Shown piece by piece: positions 10,353 to 19,880 of a DNA stretch of 50,313 nucleotides. Origin of the DNA: a bacterium (GTDB lineage: Bacteria > Patescibacteriota > Saccharimonadia > Saccharimonadales > DATKHC01). Location of the stretch: assembly GCA_021781215.1 (NCBI GenBank), contig JAJXXC010000010.1, positions 1 to 50,313 on the forward strand, given 5' to 3'. The notes under the pieces were generated by a model. It did not search any database. It worked only from the letters and a program-made list of their open reading frames with translations, and had not been told where the DNA came from. Position numbers and translations under genes: made by a program. The number at the start of each line of letters is the position of its first letter. Position 1 is the first letter of the stretch.

Positions 10353-12098
10353 TTAAAGCAGCTTGTTGTTTCGATATCTAGCCACTACGTAGTAAGCACT
10401 TCCGGCGATTGCTGATACAGCGCCAAGTATCGCAGCGAATGTACCTACACCACCAGGGCCGGTATTTACTAGGTGAGAGGCCGGTACTATCACTACACAG
10501 TTAGGAGAGTTAGCTGGATATTGGGCTAATCCCGGAATAGTACACATTGCAGTTGGCGGAGGAGTAAAAGTTACTGATTTTGTACAATTGGCGCTAGATA
10601 CAGTTTGAGTAGTAGTCCCTACTGTAAACGTGTAGGTTGCGGATACTATATAAGTTCCAGCAATTGTATAAGTATGGCTAACTGTTAAATTAGATGGATC
10701 GGTTATAACTTGAACATTATTGTCGCCAAAGTCGTATGATACGCCGCTAAATACAGCCCCACCGGTTGCAGTAAAGGTGCTGGTAGCAATAATTGAATTT
10801 GCACTATTTGGATCATTGCTAACTGTGATTGATGTACAGGCGTAGTTTGGGGTTGATGGCTGAGCGATAGTAACACTCTTAATACAGCCCGGGCTGGTTG
10901 CAGATACGATCTGACCGTTAAGAATAAAGTTAACTGTAGCTGTAATACTCTGCTCGCCATAACTATCGAAAGTATAATTAACGTTAGTATCTCCGGCAGT
11001 TAAAGTATTGCTTGTGCCTGAGGTTAAATTATTAATTTTGTAAGTTACGTTCTGATATACCGGGCCATTTGCGGAATCATGACCGACATTCATGACTACG
11101 GTATTAGGGTTGGATGTTGCTTGACTTAGAGTAAGGTAGGTACATATATAGGACGGTTGTTGTGGTGTTGGTTGAGCAGGTAGAGTAACGCTCCTAACAC
11201 AATTTTGTGGGTTACTAGCCGATACGGTCTTACCATTGAGCGTAAAGTTCACGGTGGCAGTAACCGTTTGCGGTCCAAAACTATTGGCAGAACTATAATT
11301 TACATTGGTATCACCGGAGGTCAGCCAAGTAATAGTATTGTTGGTATCATTTTTGAACTGATAAGTGACATTAGTGTAAACGGCACCATTTGTTTGGGTA
11401 TGGTAGACGGTAGCAATGATATTGTTTGAGTTATATGGATAGTTAGAAATAACTAAACTATCACAAGTATATGTTGGAACTGCAGGAGTTGGGGTTGGCG
11501 CAGGTGCAGGAACTGCAGTAGCTCTTACCGGGTTACCACAGGAAGAGATAATTGCATATTGGAAAAGACCATTTCGCATAACTACAAAAGCTGGCAATGA
11601 GCTAACGGTAAACGAAACTCTCGGCGTTCTAATATAAAAAGGATAACCATCGTAGGGAGCTGGAGTGCTACCACCGTACTGATTAGAAATACTGTCTCGT
11701 CCAGCAGTAACTGCATTAGTAGCAACTATTCTGCCGTTTACTATGACGTCATTGTTAACGTCAACTGAACCTACGTAGGTTACGTTTTGGTTAGCAACAT
11801 CTTTTGTATTATTAATACTTGAGATGTCTTGTTGGGTTATATTGAATGACTTTAAGTAAAGATCAAGAATAGCTGTATGTCCTGGTAGGAAATTAGCTAG
11901 TTGCTGAGTAGATGTTACGCCACAAGTTATTACTGAGTTGGCCTTACAATCCTGCCCGCCATTAATCGATAGCGCACTAGCACTAGGTGTAATAAAACTA
12001 GTAAAAATTGCTGCTGGTAGCATTATAGACAGTAATAAAGTACCCAGAGTTAAAGAGGTTTTCTTTAGAAAGTTAGAGAAACGTTTGTTGTATATCAT
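10353..12098 (-). CDS. Secreted surface protein with three Cys-framed repeats
   Basis: This is a large extracellular protein with a signal peptide (LTLGTLLLSIMLPAAIF, then ASA). A Pro-rich linker (PAPAPTPTPAVP) is followed by three PKD-like beta repeats of about 95 residues. Each starts with Y-x-C (YTCDSLVIS, YICTYLTLS, YACTSITVS) and ends with a Cys plus KSV/RSV (NCVRSVTLP, GCIKSVTIA, NCTKSVTFT), suggesting one disulfide per repeat. The C-terminus is LVNTGPGGVG, a hydrophobic helix and RYRNN, resembling a sorting or anchoring signal. I start at the second Met (12098), because the promoter lies too close to the first ATG at 12131 and a GGTGAG ribosome site precedes 12098. An attachment or host-contact role is inference. 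Confidence 0.85.
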   Translation of the reverse strand: MIYNKRFSNFLKKTSLTLGTLLLSIMLPAAIFTSFITPSASALSINGGQDCKANSVITCGVTSTQQLANFLPGHTAILDLYLKSFNITQQDISSINNTKDVANQNVTYVGSVDVNNDVIVNGRIVATNAVTAGRDSISNQYGGSTPAPYDGYPFYIRTPRVSFTVSSLPAFVVMRNGLFQYAIISSCGNPVRATAVPAPAPTPTPAVPTYTCDSLVISNYPYNSNNIIATVYHTQTNGAVYTNVTYQFKNDTNNTITWLTSGDTNVNYSSANSFGPQTVTATVNFTLNGKTVSASNPQNCVRSVTLPAQPTPQQPSYICTYLTLSQATSNPNTVVMNVGHDSANGPVYQNVTYKINNLTSGTSNTLTAGDTNVNYTFDSYGEQSITATVNFILNGQIVSATSPGCIKSVTIAQPSTPNYACTSITVSNDPNSANSIIATSTFTATGGAVFSGVSYDFGDNNVQVITDPSNLTVSHTYTIAGTYIVSATYTFTVGTTTQTVSSANCTKSVTFTPPPTAMCTIPGLAQYPANSPNCVVIVPASHLVNTGPGGVGTFAAILGAVSAIAGSAYYVVARYRNNKLL

Positions 12099-12133
12099 AC
12101 TGTTATTCTCACCTGTCTTAGTTATTGACATTT

Positions 12134-12162
12134 ATAATATAATTTCTATTCATATTTGTCAA
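12134..12162 (-). promoter_or_regulatory. Near-consensus promoter of the surface protein gene
   Basis: Minus-strand TTGACA, a 17-base spacer and TATTAT. Transcription would start near 12127, which makes the ATG at 12131 unusable and supports the start at 12098. The same box pair and spacing occur before rplJ, suggesting strong expression. Confidence 0.8.
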
Positions 12163-12253
12163 TAGATTTGTGATAACGGTCACCGATACATATGTCCATC
12201 CACTATAGTAGTCCATTTTGTTCTATTATAAAAATAATTATGCCGACAGAGTT

Positions 12254-13060
12254 CTACTGATTATTTGGTAAGTATTCCTGAACTACGGCATTTTTGCTAT
12301 GAGCTGTAATTGTTGAGTTAAATACACCTCTAGTGACAGTCCAGTTAGTAGTTCCCTGTCCTTGAGTAACTAACATAATTTCGTTATCTATTTTAATATA
12401 ATAATTTACAGTTAGCGGGAATAGCTTGGTCGGTGCTACTTGTATAGTAGTAGCTTTGACACTTAAGTCAGTGGTTAGTTTGGTGATGGCGCTAGAGGGC
12501 AGAATCAGGCTAGAGCCGTTACAGGTCATTAGATTTTTAACTATTACCGGGTTAGTCCAAACACTTGGCCAATAATTTGTTGCCAAAGGACTTGCTTGAT
12601 AAAAAGTATCTACAGGCATCAAACTGGTGGTAAATTTAATGTAGGCTCCATTAATGTTTTGGATATCGCCAATTTGCCAATTATTTCCAAATGATTTTAT
12701 GGTTTTGTCCTGCCCATTTAATCTAATCGAAGCCCCTGGTTCATAGTTGCCGCTTTTAATATATCCTGTATAGTCTTCTGCAACCATAATACCCGTTACT
12801 CTGACCTCTTTGGTATTGGAGTCTTGAGTTACACAAGCAAAATTATCAAAAACTGAATTTGCGTAGTAGGCAGTAATATCTGGGTTCCAAGTGACTGTTT
12901 GTAGTTTCTGAAAATTATCAGATGCAGCATTAGATCTACCATTCTTATGATAAATTAATACGCTCACTGCTACAAAAAAAATTAATAATACAATTACCGC
13001 AAAAAATTCTATATGACTAAAGCCCTGGTTATCTAAATTTTTTGTTCTGTACTTTCTCAT
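12254..13060 (-). CDS. Type IV pilin-like (pseudopilin) protein
   Basis: The N-terminus has a class III prepilin signature: a basic leader, then NQG, then FSHIEFFAVIVLLIFFVAVSV. Cleavage would fall after Gly, with Phe at +1 and the conserved Glu at +5, followed by the hydrophobic assembly helix. The rest (about 210 residues) is an exported globular domain with no family I recognise and two Cys residues (FACVT and LMTCNG). An AGGTGA ribosome site precedes the ATG. It lies just upstream of the surface-protein gene on the same strand, so both may belong to a surface or adhesion set. No pilus assembly ATPase or prepilin peptidase is in the window. Confidence 0.85.
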   Translation of the reverse strand: MRKYRTKNLDNQGFSHIEFFAVIVLLIFFVAVSVLIYHKNGRSNAASDNFQKLQTVTWNPDITAYYANSVFDNFACVTQDSNTKEVRVTGIMVAEDYTGYIKSGNYEPGASIRLNGQDKTIKSFGNNWQIGDIQNINGAYIKFTTSLMPVDTFYQASPLATNYWPSVWTNPVIVKNLMTCNGSSLILPSSAITKLTTDLSVKATTIQVAPTKLFPLTVNYYIKIDNEIMLVTQGQGTTNWTVTRGVFNSTITAHSKNAVVQEYLPNNQ

Positions 13061-13193
13061 ATTTCACCTGTTTGTTAAAATCTAGTGCTTACCCTTAATA
13101 GTTAATATATACCATTATGCTTATTTAAAATCAATTTTGGGGTTATTGCTTTTGATGTAAATTGTTTAATGTTTATTCATCAGTAACTCTTGA

Positions 13194-14522
13194 TTAAGCT
13201 AAATTGGAACTAATTTCGGCTATATATTTATGGTGTAGTTTTTTGAGCTCTTTCGGCCTAATACTCTTTAGTTCATCTACAACTTTTAATGAATTTTGTC
13301 TAAAATCTATGTCGGCTATAGCAATATCTGGATCTACGGCTAACGCTCGACGGTTAATCCCTAGTAGTTTAATGCCATCTAGCGATTTAACTCTTGAAAG
13401 TGCAACATAGCCCATTCCATTAACAAAGGCCTTACTTAAATCAATTTGAGCGGCATCTAGAGTCATACCTTGTGATTTGTGAACCGTGATAGCCCAGGCT
13501 AATCGAAGTGGTACCTGAGTAATTTCGGCTAAAGTTTCCATGCCTTCTTCTATTTTCCAGCTAGATGGAGTGGCGGTAATAATTTTTCCAGAAATGGTTT
13601 TAACGATTGGATAATGATCATCCTTATTAAAACCGATAACTTCGCCCAAAGTTCCGTTAACATAGCCTTTAGTAAAATTATTTTGCACAAACATTACTAT
13701 TGCCCCTTTTTTCAAATGTAATTCACTTGGTGCTAAACAAGTATCTGTCAGTGATTTAACCAAATATTTGTCTCCACTGGATTTCATTTCATATAGGTGG
13801 TCTTTAGTAGTTAGTTTGTCTAGCTCAGAGTCATTGATTAGATCAACATCTATATTGTGAGTATAGAGTTTTGTTGGTTTTATATCAGTCTTAACTTCTT
13901 CATTCATTCTTGCCTGCAGGTTTTTAACTGAATAATCTGAGACTTGGTTTTTTCTAATCTCGTCCAGTAGCCTCAAAAAGTCGTTGTTTTCTTGGCGGTG
14001 TTGTTCGGTTAAATAGCAAATCCTTAAATTCATTTTTTGCCAGACATCGGAGTTGTTAATATATTTGGCTGATTGTTGGCCACGCGAAACCGGTGGAAGT
14101 TGGAATAAATCTCCACAGAGTATTACTTGGATGCCGCCAAATGCTAAATCATTTTGATGAATTTTTTGTAGGACTTGATTAACCATATCTAAACGGAAAT
14201 CATGCAACATTGATACTTCGTCAATTATCAGTACTTTGGTGTTGAGTATCTTGGTTTTGTAGTCTTCTCGGTTAGAAATTTGGGCTAAATCTGAAGGCGT
14301 AAGCACATCTTTAATGCCGATGTGAGCCCACGAATGAATAGTTTTTCCATTCATGTGTGTAGCCGCTATGCCGGTAGAGGCGGTAATACCGACCACTACA
14401 TTATGTTTTTTTAGATATTTTATGTACTTATTTAAAAGATAAGTTTTTCCGCTACCGGCAGCACCGGTTAAAAAAACATTATGTCCTAGCATCAAAATAT
14501 TAAGAGCCTCGTCTTGATTCAT
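13194..14522 (-). CDS. PIF1-like / RecD-like DNA helicase
   Basis: This is a superfamily 1B helicase of the Pif1 group, an ATP-driven 5'-3' DNA unwinding enzyme linked to replication and repair. Motifs are FLTGAAGSGKTYLLNKY (Walker A, residue 20), ITASTGIAATHMNGKTIHSW (Ia), VLIIDEVSMLHDFRLD (Walker B), VILCGDLFQLPPVSRG (III), and the C-terminal UvrD_C_2-like AITVHKSQGMTLDAAQIDL and YVALSRVKSLDGIKLL (V/VI). It has 442 residues and lacks extra N- or C-terminal domains. The ribosome site is weak. It diverges from the small plus-strand gene at 14654. Confidence 0.92.
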   Translation of the reverse strand: MNQDEALNILMLGHNVFLTGAAGSGKTYLLNKYIKYLKKHNVVVGITASTGIAATHMNGKTIHSWAHIGIKDVLTPSDLAQISNREDYKTKILNTKVLIIDEVSMLHDFRLDMVNQVLQKIHQNDLAFGGIQVILCGDLFQLPPVSRGQQSAKYINNSDVWQKMNLRICYLTEQHRQENNDFLRLLDEIRKNQVSDYSVKNLQARMNEEVKTDIKPTKLYTHNIDVDLINDSELDKLTTKDHLYEMKSSGDKYLVKSLTDTCLAPSELHLKKGAIVMFVQNNFTKGYVNGTLGEVIGFNKDDHYPIVKTISGKIITATPSSWKIEEGMETLAEITQVPLRLAWAITVHKSQGMTLDAAQIDLSKAFVNGMGYVALSRVKSLDGIKLLGINRRALAVDPDIAIADIDFRQNSLKVVDELKSIRPKELKKLHHKYIAEISSNLA

Positions 14523-14653
14523 GTTTCTAATTCTACCGAGTTTAGAGCCATATATCTAATTTGAAATACAAATTATAGCGCTAATGCTTGTCAGAAAGCT
14601 AAGCACAATCGTAGAATGTAAGTAATCTACAAACATGAATGAGGGGTTTTGAA

Positions 14654-15064
14654 ATGAGTGAAAAAATACCAGGAGTAAAAACTCAACAACAAAGAGTATT
14701 TGGGGACGGGTTTGATCTTGAAATGGGTATCGTCGATGAGCAAAGTCTAGCCAGTTTTTTTATTGAAAGACAAGACCGTGTGATTGAGAATGGTGGATAT
14801 GGTTGGTTGCCAGAAGATATTCAGGATTTAAAAGCTGGAAATGATATAAAAATTTATCTATATAGAGATTATAAAATTTTTGCTAAATTAGATTTTGATC
14901 ATGAAACTGGATTAGCTGATGTTCATGTTGTGGCTAAAAGTGGGCAAACTGATCTCTCGCTATTCTTAGGGCACGTCCCATTTGATGTAGCAGTTGATAT
15001 GGCAGAACAATATGTCTCAACAATAGATAGTCATCCAAGGCTGTTTGAAGTTAATTCATTGTAA
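14654..15064 (+). CDS. Hypothetical acidic protein
   Basis: This is an unrecognised, mostly soluble protein of about 136 residues, with no signal peptide, membrane helix or Cys. It looks alpha/beta, with segments such as YGWLPEDIQDLKAG and IKIYLYRDYKIFAKLDFD. I choose the ATG at 14654 (MSEKIPG) because a GAGGGG ribosome site sits about nine bases upstream; the 14639 ATG in the ORF track would contain that site. Its 3' end overlaps the convergent ABC-F gene by 14 bases. Confidence 0.7.
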   Translation: MSEKIPGVKTQQQRVFGDGFDLEMGIVDEQSLASFFIERQDRVIENGGYGWLPEDIQDLKAGNDIKIYLYRDYKIFAKLDFDHETGLADVHVVAKSGQTDLSLFLGHVPFDVAVDMAEQYVSTIDSHPRLFEVNSL

Positions 15065-16715
15065 TATTGACAGTTTCACCACTCATATTCTTGGCGAAAA
15101 AGCTGTCGTGCGAGATGTAGATAATAGCACCATGATAATTTCGCATGGCTTTCTCTAGCTCTTCAATGCTTGGTAGATCTAGGTGATTTGTCGGCTCGTC
15201 TAGGATTAATATTTGTGGTTCATCAATTAGCATTGAAATTAATTGGACTCGGGCTTTTTGACCTCCGCTTAATCGTTCAATCATCATCTGCCCGTCCGTT
15301 GCTGGATTAAATAAATAGTCACTTAAGAGTTGTTTAATTTTCTGCTCACTAATCGGCAATTTTTTATCATCAAGGATTTGCTCTAGGGCAGCATTAAGCG
15401 TCATATTTAAATATTTGGGGTTGATCTCTTGTTCATATAAGCCAATCCTAATTTCACTCTCGACCTCTATCGTCCCCTTGAAACAAGTTGATGGTATCTT
15501 CTGTCCGTTAGTTTGGGCCATAAGGGCTTGAACTATAGTAGATTTACCGGCTCCGTTTCTGCCATGTAGTCTCAGGCGCTCACCTTCATTCAATATAAAG
15601 TTAATGTTATTAAACAGTGGCTTATTATCATAGCCAAGCGATAAATCACTAACTTGGATCAGTTTTCTTCCGGTGATAGCTTCATTTTTGTTTCTAGTAG
15701 ACACCTTAATGTTTTTGGCTTTGTGTTTATGGTAAGTCGCAGTTAGCTTGTCGTTAAGAGAACTTGCAGACTCTTGATCAATCCAAAACGATGGCTTAAC
15801 CGTATTAGCTAGTTCTAAAATTTGAGCTCGTGCTTTTTGCTCTTGAGATTTAAATCGTCTAATTGTTCCTGGATCACGGGCTCGCTCCTTAAGCCTTTGA
15901 AATCTAATTACATCTTCTTCAAGATTCATAATTCGTCGCTGTGACAGCTCATATTCGTTAACCTGGTTAGTTATCTGGTTTGCATTTGCTCTTAAGTATG
16001 CTTGGTAATTACCTTTGAAACTGAAGCTATGCCCATCACGGATTTCAATAATTCTATCGACAATACTAAGAACATCACGATCATGAGTAATAACTAAAAC
16101 TGATTCCTGTGCGGCTTTTAGCCATTTAGTGAAGGCGGACTTAGCTATATAGTCCATATGGTTTGTAGGCTCATCGATTAGGGCTATGTCACCTCGACTT
16201 CTAATTACTTTGATCAATTCAACCATTCGTTTTTGACCACCACTAAGCGAGCCAATGGTTTGATGGATTTTACTAGGATCAATTTGATAAATTTCAAAAG
16301 CTTGTTTGATTTCATCTTCTAGTTGATAGTATCCAAGCTGATTAAATCGTTCAATCGCATCAGAAAACTCTTGAAGCTTATGTGGTTTATTGCTGTCATC
16401 ATCCGAAAAACCGTCGATCGTTTTAATCAGTTTTGAGTATTCGGGCAGATCACCTTGAATATATTCTAAGACGGTTTTTGCTTCGTGACCGTAGTGTTCT
16501 TGTCGGCTACTGATGGTAATCGTCCCACGTTTTACTGTTACTTCACCGTCGAAATCGGTATCATCACCAGTAATAATGTTGAATAGGGTAGATTTGCCAC
16601 TACCGTTTCGACCAATTAGTCCAACTTTCTCTTTTTCTTGTATTTCAAAAGCTAGGTTATTGTAGAGAATTTTATCACCAAAACTTTTTTCAGATATGTC
16701 AACGGAAAGGATCAT
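15051..16715 (-). CDS. ABC-F family ATPase
   Basis: This is a soluble protein with two ABC ATPase domains and no membrane part, as in the ABC-F translation factors (EttA/Uup/ribosome-protection group) that act at the ribosomal E site. The first cassette has GLIGRNGSGKSTLFNIITG and LSGGQKRMVELI with LIDEPTNHMD. The second has LHGRNGAGKSTIVQAL and LSGGQKARVQLI with LILDEPTNHLD. The linker between them (about residues 240-300) is charged and coiled, as expected for the P-site tRNA interaction motif. The length of 554 is standard. Whether it gives drug resistance or only helps translation cannot be told. Confidence 0.92.
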   Translation of the reverse strand: MILSVDISEKSFGDKILYNNLAFEIQEKEKVGLIGRNGSGKSTLFNIITGDDTDFDGEVTVKRGTITISSRQEHYGHEAKTVLEYIQGDLPEYSKLIKTIDGFSDDDSNKPHKLQEFSDAIERFNQLGYYQLEDEIKQAFEIYQIDPSKIHQTIGSLSGGQKRMVELIKVIRSRGDIALIDEPTNHMDYIAKSAFTKWLKAAQESVLVITHDRDVLSIVDRIIEIRDGHSFSFKGNYQAYLRANANQITNQVNEYELSQRRIMNLEEDVIRFQRLKERARDPGTIRRFKSQEQKARAQILELANTVKPSFWIDQESASSLNDKLTATYHKHKAKNIKVSTRNKNEAITGRKLIQVSDLSLGYDNKPLFNNINFILNEGERLRLHGRNGAGKSTIVQALMAQTNGQKIPSTCFKGTIEVESEIRIGLYEQEINPKYLNMTLNAALEQILDDKKLPISEQKIKQLLSDYLFNPATDGQMMIERLSGGQKARVQLISMLIDEPQILILDEPTNHLDLPSIEELEKAMRNYHGAIIYISHDSFFAKNMSGETVNITMN

Positions 16716-16785
16716 AACCGATTATTATAGATTAAAAAGCGACATACTCATAGCCAATAACTAGATTAGCCCTACTGATGAAACT

Positions 16786-17550
16786 CTATTTAGTTTCTTT
16801 TTTCATGAATTCACGAACGCTAGAGACCGTGTCCATAAATTGAGCCGGAAATACAATAGTGCTATTTTTATCAGAAGCAATCTCAGTCAGTACTTGTAAA
16901 TTACGAAGTTGTAAAGCTATTGGATGCTTGGAGATTACATCGGCGGCTTTAGCTAACGCATCGGCGCTAAGTTGTTCTCCCTCAGCAGCGATAATCTTTG
17001 CTCGTTTTTCCCTTTCAGCTTGAGCAGCAGCCGACATGGCGTTTTGCATACTCTCTGGAAGTTGTATATCTTTGAGTTCCACCATACTGACGTAAACTCC
17101 CCATTTTTCGGTGGTTTTATCGAGTATGGCCTTGATTGCATCATTAATCTTTATGGTTTGACTTAAAACATCATCTAATAGATTCTGGCCAATAATGTTT
17201 CTAACTGTCGTTTGAGCAATTTGATAGATTGCAGATAAAACGTCCTGAATATCTACTACAGATTTAGCGGCGTCAACAACCTGGTAGTAAGCCACAGCGG
17301 CAACGTCAATCGATACATTGTCTTTGGTAATAACTTTTTGTGAATCAACTGGCAGGGTTACGGTACGCATTCCTATCTTACGGATATTATCTACTAGGGG
17401 GATTATAAAGCAAATACCTGGTTCTTTTATCTGGGGCCTTAACTTTCCTAGTCTAAAAACTACTCCTCGTTCATATTGTTTAATTATTTTTACGCTTGAA
17501 AAAATAATTATTAGTAAAATAATGACTAAAATTACCATAAAACTTCCCAT
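16786..17550 (-). CDS. Slipin / SPFH-domain membrane protein
   Basis: This is a stomatin-like SPFH protein with a hydrophobic N-terminus (VILVIILLIIIFSSV), the signature EYERGVVFRLGKLR-like block (here QYERGVVFRLGKLRPQIKEP), DNIRKIGMRTVTLPV and the helical AAQAEREKRAKIIAAEGE stretch. Such proteins oligomerise on membranes and organise microdomains or control proteases. The partner NfeD-type gene often found with slipins is not adjacent. An AAGGAG ribosome site lies six bases before the ATG. The length of 254 is normal. Confidence 0.92.
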   Translation of the reverse strand: MGSFMVILVIILLIIIFSSVKIIKQYERGVVFRLGKLRPQIKEPGICFIIPLVDNIRKIGMRTVTLPVDSQKVITKDNVSIDVAAVAYYQVVDAAKSVVDIQDVLSAIYQIAQTTVRNIIGQNLLDDVLSQTIKINDAIKAILDKTTEKWGVYVSMVELKDIQLPESMQNAMSAAAQAEREKRAKIIAAEGEQLSADALAKAADVISKHPIALQLRNLQVLTEIASDKNSTIVFPAQFMDTVSSVREFMKKETK

Positions 17551-17613
17551 AATTTCTCCTTAATCTAGTTGTCTATATTCTCTACCTAATACAGAATAAT
17601 ATCAAGGCGAGGG

Positions 17614-19272
17614 CTAGAGGGTTGTAATAAATTTTTCATATTTATCATGGGATGCGAATACACCGATTATGATCAAGTTATCTTTGTCTACGGCATATAT
17701 AATCCGACCTCGTTGTAATTCTTTTGGCGCCTTAACGCCCGGTAGCTGGGTTGGATTTGCACGATATATTTTAACCCTCCTGCCATCAATAATAATATGG
17801 CTGGCTAATTGGTTCGCTGTTGATGCGACACCTTTTGAGGGAAATGGGTTAGTTTTTAGTATTTCAATTGCATGTAAATATATCTCGACCAGACGGATTG
17901 CTTGAGCATCGTTACCAAGTTGTCTTTTTAAAATATCCTCAACACTAAGATCATTCTTAGATTCGAATTGATTTAAATTATTTCGTCTTACTTCGATAAT
18001 TTGCCTTATGGGTTGCGTTTTTTCGCTTTGATACTGAGCATCAAGTCCTACATCATCTACGGATAATTTATTTCTTTGTGCTACTCGACCTTTTTGTTGT
18101 TTTGCAGGGACTCTTAATTCGGGTTGGGCATAATCTTTGTAAAAAAGTCGCCAATATCGGTCAACGGTTTCTTCGATGCTCGATAAGTCAGTCATAAACC
18201 AAGCCCTATGTTTAGTTAGTTGAACCTGCTTTTGTACTGTCAATGTATAGCTTTGTAATTTTTCGGCCATATATGTTTTATATGCTTGTTTGTATTCGTT
18301 TGGCCATTCGTTAAAAGAATTTGACATAAGCTTAATGAATTCATCTACTGAACTAAATAGTTTGGTAGAGATGAATGACATAAGATTATCGCCTCCGTCT
18401 TTAGCTAACCTTGCTCTCATAAAATCATTAGAAAAAATATTTGATGTAGCCAACGACTGCACCATACTGAGCGCATATCCTAATTCAGACTCTGCTCCTA
18501 GTAGTTCGTAATGATTAGACAAGAAACGTACAAAAGTTTTTTCGACTTCAATTTCAGAGTCTGAAAACTTTAGAAATGTTTCAATTAATTTTACGGATGA
18601 TTCTGAATTTTTGACTAATTCATCAAAGATTGATATTTCTATCTTTTTTCCAAGGTTATAAATTGGTTTGTACGTTTTCTTCGCATTTTCTTCGAGTGTC
18701 AGTAATTTATTATTGACTCTTGTGGCTATATTTTTGGATACAGTCATGTTGTCGGGGCTAAATAAATTATTAGTTTTTGTTTGGACTCGTTTTATATCAC
18801 GACCTTTCGCATAGGCATCTTCGGCTAGTCTGGAAATACTTTGACTGAAATCAAAGTCATTACTACTAGCCTTTAGGCGCCCAGATGCTACGAAAAGATT
18901 AACTATTTTGCTAAATCCGGTTGTACCTATTTTGGAAATGTTTTGTTTCTTATCTGGCGTCGTGCTAAGAGCCGCAGCATAGCTAAGCATTAGGTTTTGA
19001 AAATCGGACGCTAATTCACCATCAGATAATGCATCTTCAATTATCGATTGGTGATCATACCAAAGTTCTTGATACTTGGTAATCGGTTCGTATAAGTCAA
19101 ATGGCAATGGACTAGATTCAACATAACCAGACATGCCTTCGGGTGTTGAATTTGGTTCTGGAAATATATCTAGTGCAGTATGGCCAACCCTTCTAAAGAT
19201 TGACAAACCCGTACGACGTGGCTCGGCCGCTGAATTATTAGGTAAACCTTCTCCCATATGTGGCGTAGACAT
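17614..19272 (-). CDS. Unknown long protein with RelE-like C-terminal domain
   Basis: I recognise no full-length family. The first 450 or so residues are mostly helical and charged, with no signal peptide or membrane helix. The last 55 residues (RRVKIYRAN, LQRGRIIYAVDKDNLIIIGV, HDKYEKFI) have the strand pattern of the RelE/ParE fold, including the basic R-x-I-Y-x-V strand. No antitoxin gene is adjacent. A TATAAT box lies ten bases before the ATG, so the mRNA has a very short or absent leader; Met6 is an alternative start. The role may be an mRNase-like effector carried by a larger protein, but this is inference from the tail only. Confidence 0.65.
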   Translation of the reverse strand: MSTPHMGEGLPNNSAAEPRRTGLSIFRRVGHTALDIFPEPNSTPEGMSGYVESSPLPFDLYEPITKYQELWYDHQSIIEDALSDGELASDFQNLMLSYAAALSTTPDKKQNISKIGTTGFSKIVNLFVASGRLKASSNDFDFSQSISRLAEDAYAKGRDIKRVQTKTNNLFSPDNMTVSKNIATRVNNKLLTLEENAKKTYKPIYNLGKKIEISIFDELVKNSESSVKLIETFLKFSDSEIEVEKTFVRFLSNHYELLGAESELGYALSMVQSLATSNIFSNDFMRARLAKDGGDNLMSFISTKLFSSVDEFIKLMSNSFNEWPNEYKQAYKTYMAEKLQSYTLTVQKQVQLTKHRAWFMTDLSSIEETVDRYWRLFYKDYAQPELRVPAKQQKGRVAQRNKLSVDDVGLDAQYQSEKTQPIRQIIEVRRNNLNQFESKNDLSVEDILKRQLGNDAQAIRLVEIYLHAIEILKTNPFPSKGVASTANQLASHIIIDGRRVKIYRANPTQLPGVKAPKELQRGRIIYAVDKDNLIIIGVFASHDKYEKFITTL

Positions 19273-19412
19273 AATAGTTCCATATTATAGCATAATATCA
19301 AATAAAATTCAAAATTTAATATTAATTTTAGAACAACTACTTAAAATCTACTTGAATAATCTAACTAATCGGATAATACTCTTAAATATAATAACTATTA
19401 AGGAGAGTAAAT

Positions 19413-19694
19413 ATGTGGCAACTTTACGTATATAGTTTCATAGCAGGTTTATTTGGAGTTAATGCAATTCCTCATTTTATAAAAGGAATTTTCGGTAAAA
19501 CATTTCATACACCATTTGGTGAATCATCATCAGCCATGGTCAACGTAATTTGGGGTTGGCTCAATTTTGTGGCAGCTATGTTGTTATTATATTGGGCAAA
19601 TGTTCATCAACATCTGCTTCGCGCGTTCGTAATGGTTGGACTTGGTACGCTGCTGATGTCAATTATTTTGGCAAATTCAAGATCAAAAAAGTAA
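19413..19694 (+). CDS. Small three-helix membrane protein
   Basis: This 93-residue integral membrane protein has about three hydrophobic segments (YSFIAGLFGVNAIPHFI, VIWGWLNFVAAMLLLYW, AFVMVGLGTLLMSIIL) and a basic C-terminus. It has a good ribosome site (AAGGAG) and a TATAAT box at 19387. I do not recognise the family; similar short proteins are common among uncharacterised bacterial membrane proteins. It stands alone between two minus-strand units. Confidence 0.7.
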   Translation: MWQLYVYSFIAGLFGVNAIPHFIKGIFGKTFHTPFGESSSAMVNVIWGWLNFVAAMLLLYWANVHQHLLRAFVMVGLGTLLMSIILANSRSKK

Positions 19695-19880
19695 ATGTGA
19701 TATAGGTACAATCATAGATGTCGGTTGTATTAATAGGTATTTACTAACGTATACTCGTCGATAATTACCATCCGCACTTTAGGTGAAGCAGATGTAATCG
19801 TACTTTCATAGCCGTATTGTCCTAACCGTATGGTCAGTTGTCTATCTGCTCTGCATGATTTATAAAAGTGTCGCAGTGTA

